A stretch of DNA of 30,363 nucleotides, from positions 1 through 30,363 of the forward strand of contig JAZSCN010000020.1 in NCBI GenBank assembly GCA_045602925.1. The letters run 5' to 3'. Shown piece after piece: positions 23,085 through 30,330 of this stretch. The notes below the pieces were generated by a model. That model searched no databases. It was not told where the DNA came from and worked only from the letters and a program-made list of their open reading frames with translations. A program made the translations under genes and the position numbers. The DNA is from UBA7477 sp045602925. GTDB lineage: Bacteria; Bacillota; Clostridia; Oscillospirales; Ruminococcaceae. Each line of letters opens with the position of its first letter. Within the stretch, counting starts at the first letter, position 1.

Positions 23085-26081
23085 ATGATATTACAAAAGC
23101 TATTATTCCCAAAAGCAGATATCTGCTCCCGTAGTGGAATGTATTATAAGGGCGCCGATGTAACTATTATCGGTGATGAGGATTATTGTGTCATTCCTGC
23201 CGGTAAGGAGCTCGACTTCTTTACCTACTTCAATAGCGTGTCTGTCGAAAAGTGGACTAAGTATACAAAGCTTAATAACCTGTCTGTTACCCTTAAGCTT
23301 AAGGGCGAACTGCTCGTATCTGTCCACGAAGTATTTAAAATGCATAACGGTATAAAGAATACTGTCGTTGCAGAAAAGTATGTAAATACCGATGAAGAAG
23401 AAACAGTTTCTATCCCTATTCCGCTTAAGGAAAAGAAGGGTATATTCTATTGTACCATAAAGGCTATCAATGATACCGGATATTACTACGGAGGAGCTTA
23501 TGAAACCGAGGTTGACGAGGCTACTCTCCCCGATGTCAAGATAGCTATCGGCATCTGTACCTTCAGAAGAGAGGTTTATGTTGCAAATAATATGAGCGTG
23601 CTCAGAAAGACTATCCTCGAAAACCCCGAAAGTTCTATGTATGGCAAGCTCGAGGTTTTTATCAGCGATAATAGTAAGACACTCGATAAGGATGCACTCG
23701 AAACAGAGCAGATTCATATCTTCCCTAACAGAAACTTAGGCGGCTCGGGTGGCTTTGCCCGTTCTATGATTGAGGCTAAGAAGGTAAGTGAGGAAAAGGG
23801 TTTTACCCATATTCTTATGATGGATGACGATATCCGTATTAATCCGGATTCTCTCCTGAGAACTTATACAATCTTACGCCTGCTTAAGCCTGAGTACAGA
23901 GAAGCGTTCGTCGGCGGACATATGCTGAAAATCGACGCTCCTTCAATCCAGAGCGAAGCTGCCGACCATTGGAATATCGCAACTCATCACCCTGTCAAGT
24001 ATAACTACGACCTTGAAAATCAGAATTTTATTATCAAGAATGAAATAGAAGATTCCGTTAACTACTTCGGCTGGTGGTATTGCTGTATGCCTATGGACGT
24101 AATCAGCGATAATAACCTGCCACTGCCTATATTTATTAAGCGTGACGATATCGAATACGGCCTTAGAAACGGCAGTACCTTTATCACCCTCAATGGCGTA
24201 AACGTATGGCACGAGCCTTTTGAATATAAGAGTGCATCATATCTCGAGTATTACTACTTCAGAAATATGTGCATTATGAATTCAAGACATAGACACAGCT
24301 TTGACTCAAAGCGCCTTATTAAAGAAGTTAAGGATAGAATACTGAAGTTTATACTCACATATCGCTTCAAGGACGCAGAGCTTAGCCTTCTCGGCGTACA
24401 GCACTACCTTAAGGGTATTGATTGGCTCAAGGCACAGGACGGCGAAGCGCTCAATGGCGAGATTATGAAGCTCGGCTATAAGAAGCAGCCACTCAATGAG
24501 CTCGATTATGTGTTTGTTCACGGCACATATGAGGGTAATATCAACCCACCTAAGCTCAGCGGAAAGCAGAGGTTTATCAGAAAGATTACCTGCAACGGCT
24601 GGCTCCTGCCGGCAAATAAGAGCGTGGTTGTTCCTACCCACGCGCCATCAATCCACCACTTCTACCGTGCAGGTACTGTGCTCAATTATGAGGAAGCATC
24701 AAACGCAGCCTTTATCACAACCCGTGACAGAACAGCTGCGAAGCGTATCCGCAAGATGCTGAAAAAGACAATAAAGCTCATAAAGAAGCACTATAATAGA
24801 GTTACTACAGAGTATCGTGACAGATATGACGAGCTTATCAATATTAAGTTCTGGAATGAGTATCTCTTCAATCCGGGCGAGGTTGAACAGATTACTTCTG
24901 TGCTCGAGGATAATAAAAGGCCAAAGAATACAAAGGCACAGAAAAAAGAACTCCGTGTCGCCAGGTTTCTGAAATTTATCCAAGGTCTGCTCTTTTTCCT
25001 CCCTGTAAAGAAAAAGAGAGTCATGGTCTATATCCACGACCGTAAGGGCTTTACCTGTAATCCAAAGTATATCGTCAAGAAGCTCGTAGAAAAGTATGGC
25101 GATAAGCTCGAAATAATCTGGACTACAATGCACCCCGAAACCTGCCAGGAGGTAAAGGACCTCGGCGTAAAGGTTGTAAAGAGCAATACCTCAAAGCAGT
25201 TTAAGCTCTATCTCAGAACAAAGTTCTTTATCACTAACGATGCGTTCCCATCCTGGGCTATGCGCAGACCAATGCAGAAGTGGATGAATACATGGCACGC
25301 AGGTATGAACTATAAGCATATAGGCTATGATTACCTCGCACCACAAAGCCGTGCAGCTGCTAAGATTTATCGCATCAAGAATAAGCAGCCTAACTTCTAC
25401 CTCTCAGGTAGCGGCTTCTTTACCGAGGATACCTCTAAGTCCTTTAGACTTAATGAAAAGGTGTTCGTCAATACCGGACTTTCAAGAAACGACGTGTTCT
25501 TTGAAGACCCTGCTCCAATCGACAAGAAGGTGCGTGAATTCTACGGTATAAAGAGCGATAAGAAGCTCGCTATATTCGCACCAACCTTCAGAAGAGGTAT
25601 GAAGTCGGATACCTACGGTATGGATTTTGACGACGTGAGAAAGGCTCTCGAAAACCGCTTCGGTGGCCAGTGGCTCATACTCTTTAGAAATCATAACTTC
25701 GTAAAGAGTAAGCAAAAGTATGTCGGCGCACTCGACGTTTCCGGCTACCACGATATGCAGGAGCTTATGGTCGCAGCTGATGTCCTCATAAGCGACTATT
25801 CATCTTGCCTGTATGACTTCTGTATGACAAAGAAGCCGGCGTTTGTCTATGCTACAGACCTCGATAACTATATGAATAACGATAGGTCGTTTGCATATGA
25901 CTTCGAAAAATGGCCGTTCCCAGTCGCTAAGTCTAACGCAGAGCTCGTAGAAAAAATCGAAAGCTTTGACGATGCTGACTATAAGCAGAAGGTTCAGGAG
26001 CATCTCGATGATGCTAAGGCGTACGATAACGGTACAGCTTCCGAGCAGGCTGCAAATATTGTTGCTAAGTACTGCCTCTAA
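23085..26081 (+). CDS. GlfT2-like glycosyltransferase fused to TagB/TagF-like polyol-phosphate transferase
   Basis: A 998-residue two-enzyme protein. Residues 1-150 resemble the beta-rich N-terminal domain of GlfT2. Residues 151-430 are a GT2 domain with GlfT2 landmarks: CTFRR, NRNLGGSGGFARSM (216-228), the metal site MDDDIR (Asp247-249), FGWWYCCMP, FIKRDDIEYGLR (acidic pair near 354) and VWHEPF (His376). A linking region to about 640 has basic helices that may lie on the membrane. Residues 645-998 match CDP-glycerol glycerophosphotransferases: TWHAG (736-740), FAPTFRRG (831-838), ISDYSS (902-907) and a C-terminal FDxEKWPFP block. Inferred role: alternating or sequential addition of galactofuranose and polyol phosphate to a lipid-linked surface polymer, using the CDP-polyol from the gene before it. 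No membrane span is evident, so it should act at the cytoplasmic face. AAGGAGA precedes the ATG. Confidence 0.88.
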   Translation: MILQKLLFPKADICSRSGMYYKGADVTIIGDEDYCVIPAGKELDFFTYFNSVSVEKWTKYTKLNNLSVTLKLKGELLVSVHEVFKMHNGIKNTVVAEKYVNTDEEETVSIPIPLKEKKGIFYCTIKAINDTGYYYGGAYETEVDEATLPDVKIAIGICTFRREVYVANNMSVLRKTILENPESSMYGKLEVFISDNSKTLDKDALETEQIHIFPNRNLGGSGGFARSMIEAKKVSEEKGFTHILMMDDDIRINPDSLLRTYTILRLLKPEYREAFVGGHMLKIDAPSIQSEAADHWNIATHHPVKYNYDLENQNFIIKNEIEDSVNYFGWWYCCMPMDVISDNNLPLPIFIKRDDIEYGLRNGSTFITLNGVNVWHEPFEYKSASYLEYYYFRNMCIMNSRHRHSFDSKRLIKEVKDRILKFILTYRFKDAELSLLGVQHYLKGIDWLKAQDGEALNGEIMKLGYKKQPLNELDYVFVHGTYEGNINPPKLSGKQRFIRKITCNGWLLPANKSVVVPTHAPSIHHFYRAGTVLNYEEASNAAFITTRDRTAAKRIRKMLKKTIKLIKKHYNRVTTEYRDRYDELINIKFWNEYLFNPGEVEQITSVLEDNKRPKNTKAQKKELRVARFLKFIQGLLFFLPVKKKRVMVYIHDRKGFTCNPKYIVKKLVEKYGDKLEIIWTTMHPETCQEVKDLGVKVVKSNTSKQFKLYLRTKFFITNDAFPSWAMRRPMQKWMNTWHAGMNYKHIGYDYLAPQSRAAAKIYRIKNKQPNFYLSGSGFFTEDTSKSFRLNEKVFVNTGLSRNDVFFEDPAPIDKKVREFYGIKSDKKLAIFAPTFRRGMKSDTYGMDFDDVRKALENRFGGQWLILFRNHNFVKSKQKYVGALDVSGYHDMQELMVAADVLISDYSSCLYDFCMTKKPAFVYATDLDNYMNNDRSFAYDFEKWPFPVAKSNAELVEKIESFDDADYKQKVQEHLDDAKAYDNGTASEQAANIVAKYCL

Positions 26082-26091
26082 TTTAAAATTA

Positions 26092-26124
26092 ATGCCCTGA
26101 GATAACTTCTCGGGGCATGTTTTA
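26092..26124 (+). terminator. Intrinsic terminator after the polymer genes
   Basis: ATGCCCTGAGA (26092-26102) pairs with TCTCGGGGCAT (26108-26118) around a 5-nt loop, with one G-U pair, followed by GTTTTAT. Confidence 0.85.
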
Positions 26125-26154
26125 TGGTACGGAAAAATTAATTTGCTTTTGTAC

Positions 26155-26183
26155 TTGCAAAAAGTGCGTAGCTTTGGTATAAT
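26155..26183 (+). promoter_or_regulatory. Promoter of the corA leader and gene
   Basis: TTGCAA (26155-26160) and TATAAT (26178-26183) are separated by 17 nt. The start near 26190 gives a leader RNA of about 110 nt before the transporter ATG. Confidence 0.85.
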
Positions 26184-26217
26184 TATATGGTAAGTAATCT
26201 TGTAAAGGAGGTACATT

Positions 26218-26265
26218 ATGAACCCTGACCCTAGTGGGACACAAAGAATAACAGTGAGGGCGTAG
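26218..26265 (+). CDS. 15-residue leader peptide upstream of corA
   Basis: A short ORF, MNPDPSGTQRITVRA, sits behind the strongest type of ribosome-binding site in the region (AAGGAGGT at 26205-26212, 6 nt before the ATG). It ends at TAG 26263-26265, 35 nt before the transporter start. The alternating Pro/Asp opening resembles the Salmonella mgtA leader peptide MgtL, whose Asp/Glu-Pro run destabilises ribosomes at low Mg2+. Its final codons can pair with the sequence that otherwise hides the corA ribosome-binding site. The function is inference; the ORF and site are seen directly. Confidence 0.65.
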   Translation: MNPDPSGTQRITVRA

Positions 26266-26296
26266 TGTATCCAGTCGCCTTCACGGAAGGAAGGCG
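26254..26296 (+). promoter_or_regulatory. Mutually exclusive hairpins controlling the corA ribosome-binding site
   Basis: CGCCTTC (26276-26282) pairs perfectly with GAAGGCG (26290-26296), which contains the corA Shine-Dalgarno AAGG. The same left arm, as CGCCTTCAC (26276-26284), can instead pair over 9 bp (one G-U) with GTGAGGGCG (26254-26262), the last codons of the leader ORF. A ribosome on those codons would favour the closed form; an absent or early-stalled ribosome would favour the open form. Confidence 0.6.
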
Positions 26297-26300
26297 TGCT

Positions 26301-27221
26301 ATGATTAAGTATTACAAAACTGTCGGTAGCAGACTTATCCAGCTAGATAAAGCCGAAGCAGGCTGCTGGATTTCTGTAACTGCCCCCGACCAGAGCGAAA
26401 TCGACTTTCTTATCTCGGACTTCAATTTGGACGCAGGCTTCGTGCGTTCCTCTCTCGACGAAGAGGAAAGCTCCCACGTCGAAATTGAAGATGAACAGAC
26501 ACTCATCATCGTCGACACACCGGTGTCCGATATGCAAAAGTCTGACACATCGCTCTTCTATACTCTGCCTATCGGTATAATTCTTACTGAGGATTATGTG
26601 TTCACTATCTCATCTAAGGAGAATAGCATTATCACAGAAATCGAGGGCGGCGTAGTCAAGAATATGCAGACCAATATGAAGACAAGATTTGTCCTGCAGT
26701 GTCTGCTTAAAATCACATCTAAGTTCCTCTTTAGCCTCAAACAAATTGAAAAGCTCTCCTACGGCCTCGAACAGCAGCTCCAGGGCGCACTCAAAAACCA
26801 GGAGCTTATCCAGCTTTTAGGCCTTGAGAAATCTCTCGTATACTTCTCAACCTCACTCAAAGCCAACGACGTGACGCTCGAGAAGATTAACAGAGGTAGG
26901 GTTATCAAGCTCTATGAAGAGGACCAGGACCTGCTCGACGATGTGCTCATCGAGGTCAAGCAGGCAATCGAGATGGCGAATATCTACTCGGGAATTTTAA
27001 GTGGTATGATGGATGCCTTCTCATCGGTAATTTCCAACAACCTGAATATGGTTATGTGGAGACTCACCGTTATCACAATTATCCTCGCAATTCCAACAAT
27101 GGTATTCAGCTTCTATGGTATGAATACCGACCTTCCGGTGCCGTATACATGGTTCGCATCGCTCGTCGCAGTGCTACTAACCGTAATCGTTTCAATAGTA
27201 TTGCTAAAAAAGAAAAAGTGA
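26301..27221 (+). CDS. corA: CorA-family divalent cation (Mg2+) transporter
   Basis: A 306-residue membrane protein of the CorA family. The cytoplasmic N-terminal domain (1-240) opens MIKYYKT and ends in the long helix leading to the pore. Two membrane helices lie at the C-terminus (about 252-271 and 283-302), with the family signature YGMN (272-275) at the end of the first, followed by the short outer loop TDLPVPYTW. A Lys-rich tail ends the protein. Active CorA is a pentamer that admits Mg2+ and sometimes Co2+ or Ni2+. The frame is open from a GTG at 26265 that overlaps the leader stop (TAGTG), giving a possible 12-residue longer form, but ATG 26301 with GGAAGG upstream fits the family start. 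It has its own promoter and a regulated-looking leader. Confidence 0.9.
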   Translation: MIKYYKTVGSRLIQLDKAEAGCWISVTAPDQSEIDFLISDFNLDAGFVRSSLDEEESSHVEIEDEQTLIIVDTPVSDMQKSDTSLFYTLPIGIILTEDYVFTISSKENSIITEIEGGVVKNMQTNMKTRFVLQCLLKITSKFLFSLKQIEKLSYGLEQQLQGALKNQELIQLLGLEKSLVYFSTSLKANDVTLEKINRGRVIKLYEEDQDLLDDVLIEVKQAIEMANIYSGILSGMMDAFSSVISNNLNMVMWRLTVITIILAIPTMVFSFYGMNTDLPVPYTWFASLVAVLLTVIVSIVLLKKKK

Positions 27222-27266
27222 TTTTGTGTATCTTCTATAAAAAACATATGAAATATACAAAAGGAC

Positions 27267-27295
27267 TTGAAAAAAGCTTCAAAATATTGTATAAT
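27267..27295 (+). promoter_or_regulatory. Promoter of the DivIVA-like gene
   Basis: TTGAAA (27267-27272) and TATAAT (27290-27295) are separated by 17 nt. Two more TATAAT hexamers (27314-27319 and 27345-27350) lie downstream without good -35 partners. Confidence 0.8.
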
Positions 27296-27377
27296 GAATT
27301 ATTACAAAGAGTGTATAATACGCTCGCTTTAAAAACATCTTAAAGTATAATTATTATAAACAGGAGGTAAGTCTATT

Positions 27378-28874
27378 ATGGCAGGCAATGGTTATTTGCG
27401 TACCGTAAACTTTGGTGGCTTCGATAAGAAGGACGTACTTGCTTACGTTGACGAACTCAACACCAAAATTTACAATCTTGAAACCCAGTTGGGCGAAAAG
27501 AACGACACAATCGCTGCTTTAGAAGCAGGTGGAGCAGGCGCAGCTTCAGGCGATTTCGAGGGCAAGGAGGTTCTCGAAAAGAAAATCGAAGAAAGTCATG
27601 CAAAGGTTTCTGAGCTTATGGCTTCTACAGATAGCCTCAAGCTCCAGCTTACAAACCTTGAAAACGAAGCTGGCGAAAAGGATTCACAGATTGAATCTAT
27701 GAAGAGTGAAATTGAAGACCTCAAGCAGAAGCTCGCTGACGCTGAAGCAAACGCAGCAGCAGGTGGCGGAGATAGTGCAGCATTCGATATGGGTGCTCTC
27801 TTTATGGAAGCTAAGAAGTCAGCAGACGCAGTCGTTGCAGAAGCAAGAAAGGCTGCTAAGAAGATGGAACAGGAAGCTAAGGACCTCCAGGACCAGATTC
27901 TTGAGGACGCTAATACTCAGGCTGAAAGAATCGTTAATAATGCAAATGCAGAAGCTAAGGCTACAACAGATAATGCTCAGGCTAACGTTGCAGCTCTTAC
28001 AGCATCAGCTCAGGCTGACGCAGATGCTCTTATGAAGAACGCAAGAGAGCAGGAAGCTAGAATCACAGCACAGTCTAAGGGCCTTAGAGATTCCGTTAAA
28101 ACAGAATTCACAGAGCTCCAGACAAACGTTCAGAAGCTTTCAACAGTGCTCAACGACCTCTTTGGCGATAGCATTGTAAAGCTCGATTCAGCAAAGGAAT
28201 TAGTTGCAAATGGACTTGCACTAGTTGACGGTGGCTCAAATTTTAATTATAATCTGAAAGGAAGTGATGCACAGCAAGTTAACAAGGAAAACAATACTAA
28301 GACAGTTAACAACATAACAGCAACTCCAAGCGCTAATACTCAGAGTAAGCCGTCTATCGGCAAGTCTCTGCAGTTTACTGCTCCGGCGCCTGACTCAGTT
28401 CAGCTGAAGGCCCCAAAGCCTGAAGTCAAGGAAGAGCCAAAGCCGGAAATAAAACCTGAACCTGTTCCAGTGGTGGAAAAGCCAAAGCCAGCAGTGGTTG
28501 AAGCTCCAAAGCCAGTCGAGGAAAAGCCTAAGGCAAACGAAGGCTTCCAAATGGCAATGGCTCCAATGAAGCCTGTAAAGGAAGAAGAAAAGGTTCAAGT
28601 AGAGCGTAAACCATCCGCAGGATTCGGCTTCGCTATGAAGAAGGATGCTCCACAGCAGGAGGAAAATACGGATAAGTCTAATGCTCAGCCTGCTAAGTCA
28701 GCTGCAACAAGCGGTCTGCGAATGGGCGGCTCGGGCAATAAGTCAGCTAATCCTGTAAGTTCCAGAGACGTGGATATGCTCAAGGCGCTTACTAAGGAAA
28801 TTCAAACCCAGGCAGATGATTCTATCAATAGCCTGAGCGATGACGATATCCTTAATGAGTGGCGTAAGAAATAA
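27378..28874 (+). CDS. DivIVA-domain coiled-coil protein
   Basis: A 498-residue cytoplasmic protein. Residues 1-60 resemble the DivIVA lipid-binding domain (VNFGGFDKKDVLAYVDELNTKI), which in relatives binds negatively curved membrane at poles and septa. Residues about 60-125 and 150-290 are long coiled coils rich in Ala, Glu, Lys and Gln, parted by a Gly/Ala-rich break near 128. Residues 330-470 are a low-complexity Pro/Lys/Glu stretch (KPEVKEEPKPEIKPEPVP), and the end has a conserved-looking helix (LTKEIQTQADDSINSLSDDDILNEW). The usual DivIVA is 160-250 residues, so this is an enlarged version. CAGGAGGT precedes the ATG. Placement near the division cluster but in its own unit supports a role in growth or division-site marking. 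Assignment beyond the N-terminal domain is inference. Confidence 0.8.
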   Translation: MAGNGYLRTVNFGGFDKKDVLAYVDELNTKIYNLETQLGEKNDTIAALEAGGAGAASGDFEGKEVLEKKIEESHAKVSELMASTDSLKLQLTNLENEAGEKDSQIESMKSEIEDLKQKLADAEANAAAGGGDSAAFDMGALFMEAKKSADAVVAEARKAAKKMEQEAKDLQDQILEDANTQAERIVNNANAEAKATTDNAQANVAALTASAQADADALMKNAREQEARITAQSKGLRDSVKTEFTELQTNVQKLSTVLNDLFGDSIVKLDSAKELVANGLALVDGGSNFNYNLKGSDAQQVNKENNTKTVNNITATPSANTQSKPSIGKSLQFTAPAPDSVQLKAPKPEVKEEPKPEIKPEPVPVVEKPKPAVVEAPKPVEEKPKANEGFQMAMAPMKPVKEEEKVQVERKPSAGFGFAMKKDAPQQEENTDKSNAQPAKSAATSGLRMGGSGNKSANPVSSRDVDMLKALTKEIQTQADDSINSLSDDDILNEWRKK

Positions 28875-28893
28875 ATGGAATTAGGTATTGCAA

Positions 28894-29454
28894 ATGTCTG
28901 ACATACTTAAAATCGATGCTTCGGACCTGAAAGTAAGAGCTAGTGAGCTTAAAGCAGGCGATAAGATATTGCTGTCGGGAACGGTGTATACATCAAGAGA
29001 TGCCGCACATAAGAGAATAATGGCGATGATTGAAAATGGCGAAAAATTGCCGTTTGATATCGATAATGCCACTATCTATTATGCCGGACCAACTCCCGCA
29101 CCCGAAGGTAAAGCAATCGGCTCTTGTGGCCCGACAACTTCAGGAAGAATGGACAAATTTGCACCAAAGCTTCTCGATATGGGACTCTCTGCTATGATTG
29201 GCAAGGGTGAACGCTCGCAGGAGGTTTGCGACGCAATAGTCCGTAATAAAGCCGTGTACCTGTGCGCAATAGGTGGCGCAGGCGCTCTGGCAAGTAAATG
29301 CATCACAGAATGTGAGGTAATCGCATTCGAGGATTTGGGGTGTGAATCGGTAAAACGACTCACTTTTGAAAACTTCCCATTGGTAGTCGCAAATGATTGC
29401 CACGGTGGCGATATTTTCAAAGAAGGTAGACAAAAGTACTGCCGTATCAAGTGA
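28894..29454 (+). CDS. Fumarase/tartrate dehydratase beta-type subunit (Fe-S hydro-lyase C-terminal domain)
   Basis: A 186-residue protein matching the C-terminal (beta) part of class I fumarases and L-tartrate dehydratase. Family features are LKAGDKILLSGTVYTSRDAAHKRI near the start, YYAGPTPAPEG, GSCGPTTSGRMD, MIGKGERS, and AIGGAGALASK. In two-subunit enzymes this partner completes the active site while the alpha subunit carries the 4Fe-4S cluster. No alpha subunit gene is next to it; the upstream neighbour is the DivIVA-like gene, 19 nt away, and a terminator follows. The start is ATG 28894; a TTG at 28888 is in frame but adds nothing. It may pair with an alpha subunit encoded elsewhere. Confidence 0.9.
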   Translation: MSDILKIDASDLKVRASELKAGDKILLSGTVYTSRDAAHKRIMAMIENGEKLPFDIDNATIYYAGPTPAPEGKAIGSCGPTTSGRMDKFAPKLLDMGLSAMIGKGERSQEVCDAIVRNKAVYLCAIGGAGALASKCITECEVIAFEDLGCESVKRLTFENFPLVVANDCHGGDIFKEGRQKYCRIK

Positions 29455-29464
29455 TACATATAAC

Positions 29465-29507
29465 CGGCGAGGAACTGCATGGTTCTTCGCCGATTTTGTT
29501 TTTTTAT
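29465..29507 (+). terminator. Intrinsic terminator after the fumarase-type gene
   Basis: CGGCGAGGAAC (29465-29475) pairs with GTTCTTCGCCG (29482-29492) with one G-U pair and a 6-nt loop, followed by ATTTTGTTTTTTTA. Confidence 0.93.
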
Positions 29508-29543
29508 CACAATTCTATGAGCACATATTTGTAGGTTTTGTGC

Positions 29544-29572
29544 TTGACAAAGCGAGTTTCATATGATATTAT
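29544..29572 (+). promoter_or_regulatory. Promoter of the sigma factor gene
   Basis: A perfect TTGACA (29544-29549) is 17 nt from TATTAT (29567-29572), with a TG extension. It is very like the promoter at 21772-21800. Confidence 0.88.
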
Positions 29573-29632
29573 ATAAGAGTACCAAATTACTTGCGATTTA
29601 GTGCGGTTAATTCGGCATAATGGAGAAACAAT

Positions 29633-30214
29633 ATGACCTCTTTGAGCAATGTTTTAAACTACGATAACCTTAGCGATAACGAGCTTGCAATGAAGGCTAA
29701 GCAGGATAAAAAAGCCCTGCTGTCACTCGTAGCAAGAATGTCTCGTTTTGTCGAAATGAAGGCTAGAGCTATGGCAGTATCGCTCGATGAGGCTGACGAC
29801 TTGTTTCAAGAGGGTATAATGGGACTGCTCGACGCAGTAAAAGCCTACCGAATTGAAAAGGGCGCGTCGTTTCTCACCTTCGCAAATGTTTGTGTGCGCA
29901 ATAAAATGCTTGACGTATGTCTGAAAAGAGGTAGCTTTCTATCTCTGGAAGACGTGGAAAAGCTCCCGCAGTATGATAGCTTTGAAGAAAGCCCCGAGAG
30001 CATCTTTCTCCGTAAGGAGCAAGAATCGCTTACCTTCGAGAAGATTTCTAAAGAGCTAAGCGACGCGGAGTGGAATGTTTTACAATTATATTTGAGGGGA
30101 TTTTCTTATAGCCACATAGCTTCAGAGCTTAAGACCTCGGTTAAAGCAACTGATAACGCAATGCAAAGGGTTAGGCGAAAACTCAAATTACTTTTGAGAA
30201 CAGGTAAGCAGTAA
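29633..30214 (+). CDS. Sigma-70 family sigma factor, SigH-like
   Basis: A 193-residue RNA polymerase sigma factor. Region 2 covers about 30-105, with the core-binding and -10-reading segment DDLFQEGIMGLLDAVKAYR. Region 4 (about 140-188) is a helix-turn-helix, SDAEWNVLQLYLRGFSYSHIASELKTSVKATDNAMQRVRRKL, whose SVKxxDNAxQRxRRKL ending is close to the sporulation/competence sigma factor SigH (sigma-30) of Bacillus. Region 3 is absent, as in SigH and ECF types. At 193 residues it is a little shorter than Bacillus SigH. GGAGAA precedes the ATG. No anti-sigma gene is adjacent. SigH identity is inferred from region 4 and layout, not proven. Confidence 0.87.
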   Translation: MTSLSNVLNYDNLSDNELAMKAKQDKKALLSLVARMSRFVEMKARAMAVSLDEADDLFQEGIMGLLDAVKAYRIEKGASFLTFANVCVRNKMLDVCLKRGSFLSLEDVEKLPQYDSFEESPESIFLRKEQESLTFEKISKELSDAEWNVLQLYLRGFSYSHIASELKTSVKATDNAMQRVRRKLKLLLRTGKQ

Positions 30215-30228
30215 ACGGCATAGCCGTT
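30214..30228 (+). other. Small hairpin just after the sigma gene
   Basis: AACGGC (30214-30219) pairs with GCCGTT (30223-30228) around ATA, overlapping the stop codon. No T-tract follows, so it is more likely an mRNA 3'-end or processing structure than a terminator. Confidence 0.4.
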
Positions 30229-30234
30229 AATATG

Positions 30235-30295
30235 GCCAAATAGCTTAATTACAGAGCGTTGTTTTACAAAGGTGTCGGTGTAATTCCGACTTGGC
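30235..30295 (+). ncRNA. Degenerate tRNA-like structure
   Basis: The order of parts follows a tRNA. GCCAA (30235-30239) pairs with TTGGC (30291-30295) as an acceptor-like helix. A D-arm-like TAGCTTAATTACAGAGC follows, then a short TTGT/ACAA stem where the anticodon arm should be. GTCGG (30274-30278) pairs with CCGAC (30286-30290) around a 7-nt loop in the T-arm position, stacked directly on the acceptor. It is not a normal tRNA: the acceptor is 5 bp, the D-loop lacks GG, the T-loop TGTAATT lacks the TTC start, and there is no 7-nt anticodon loop. A T-run follows at 30300-30305. It could be a decayed tRNA or an unnamed structured RNA in the leader of the next gene. Confidence 0.35.
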
Positions 30296-30330
30296 AAATC
30301 TTTTTATTACTTTAAGCGAGGGAATTTATC

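Noticed and set aside
26265..26300. 12-residue N-terminal extension of CorA from GTG 26265
   Set aside because: It is possible by reinitiation at TAGTG, but the family start and a ribosome-binding site point to ATG 26301. Kept as a minor alternative only.
27314..27350. Two further TATAAT boxes before the DivIVA-like gene
   Set aside because: They have no matching -35 hexamers at 16-18 nt; AT-rich sequence makes such boxes by chance.
29079..29510. Minus-strand 143-codon open frame over the fumarase-type gene
   Set aside because: It is antisense to a well-recognised gene and shows no recognisable domain.
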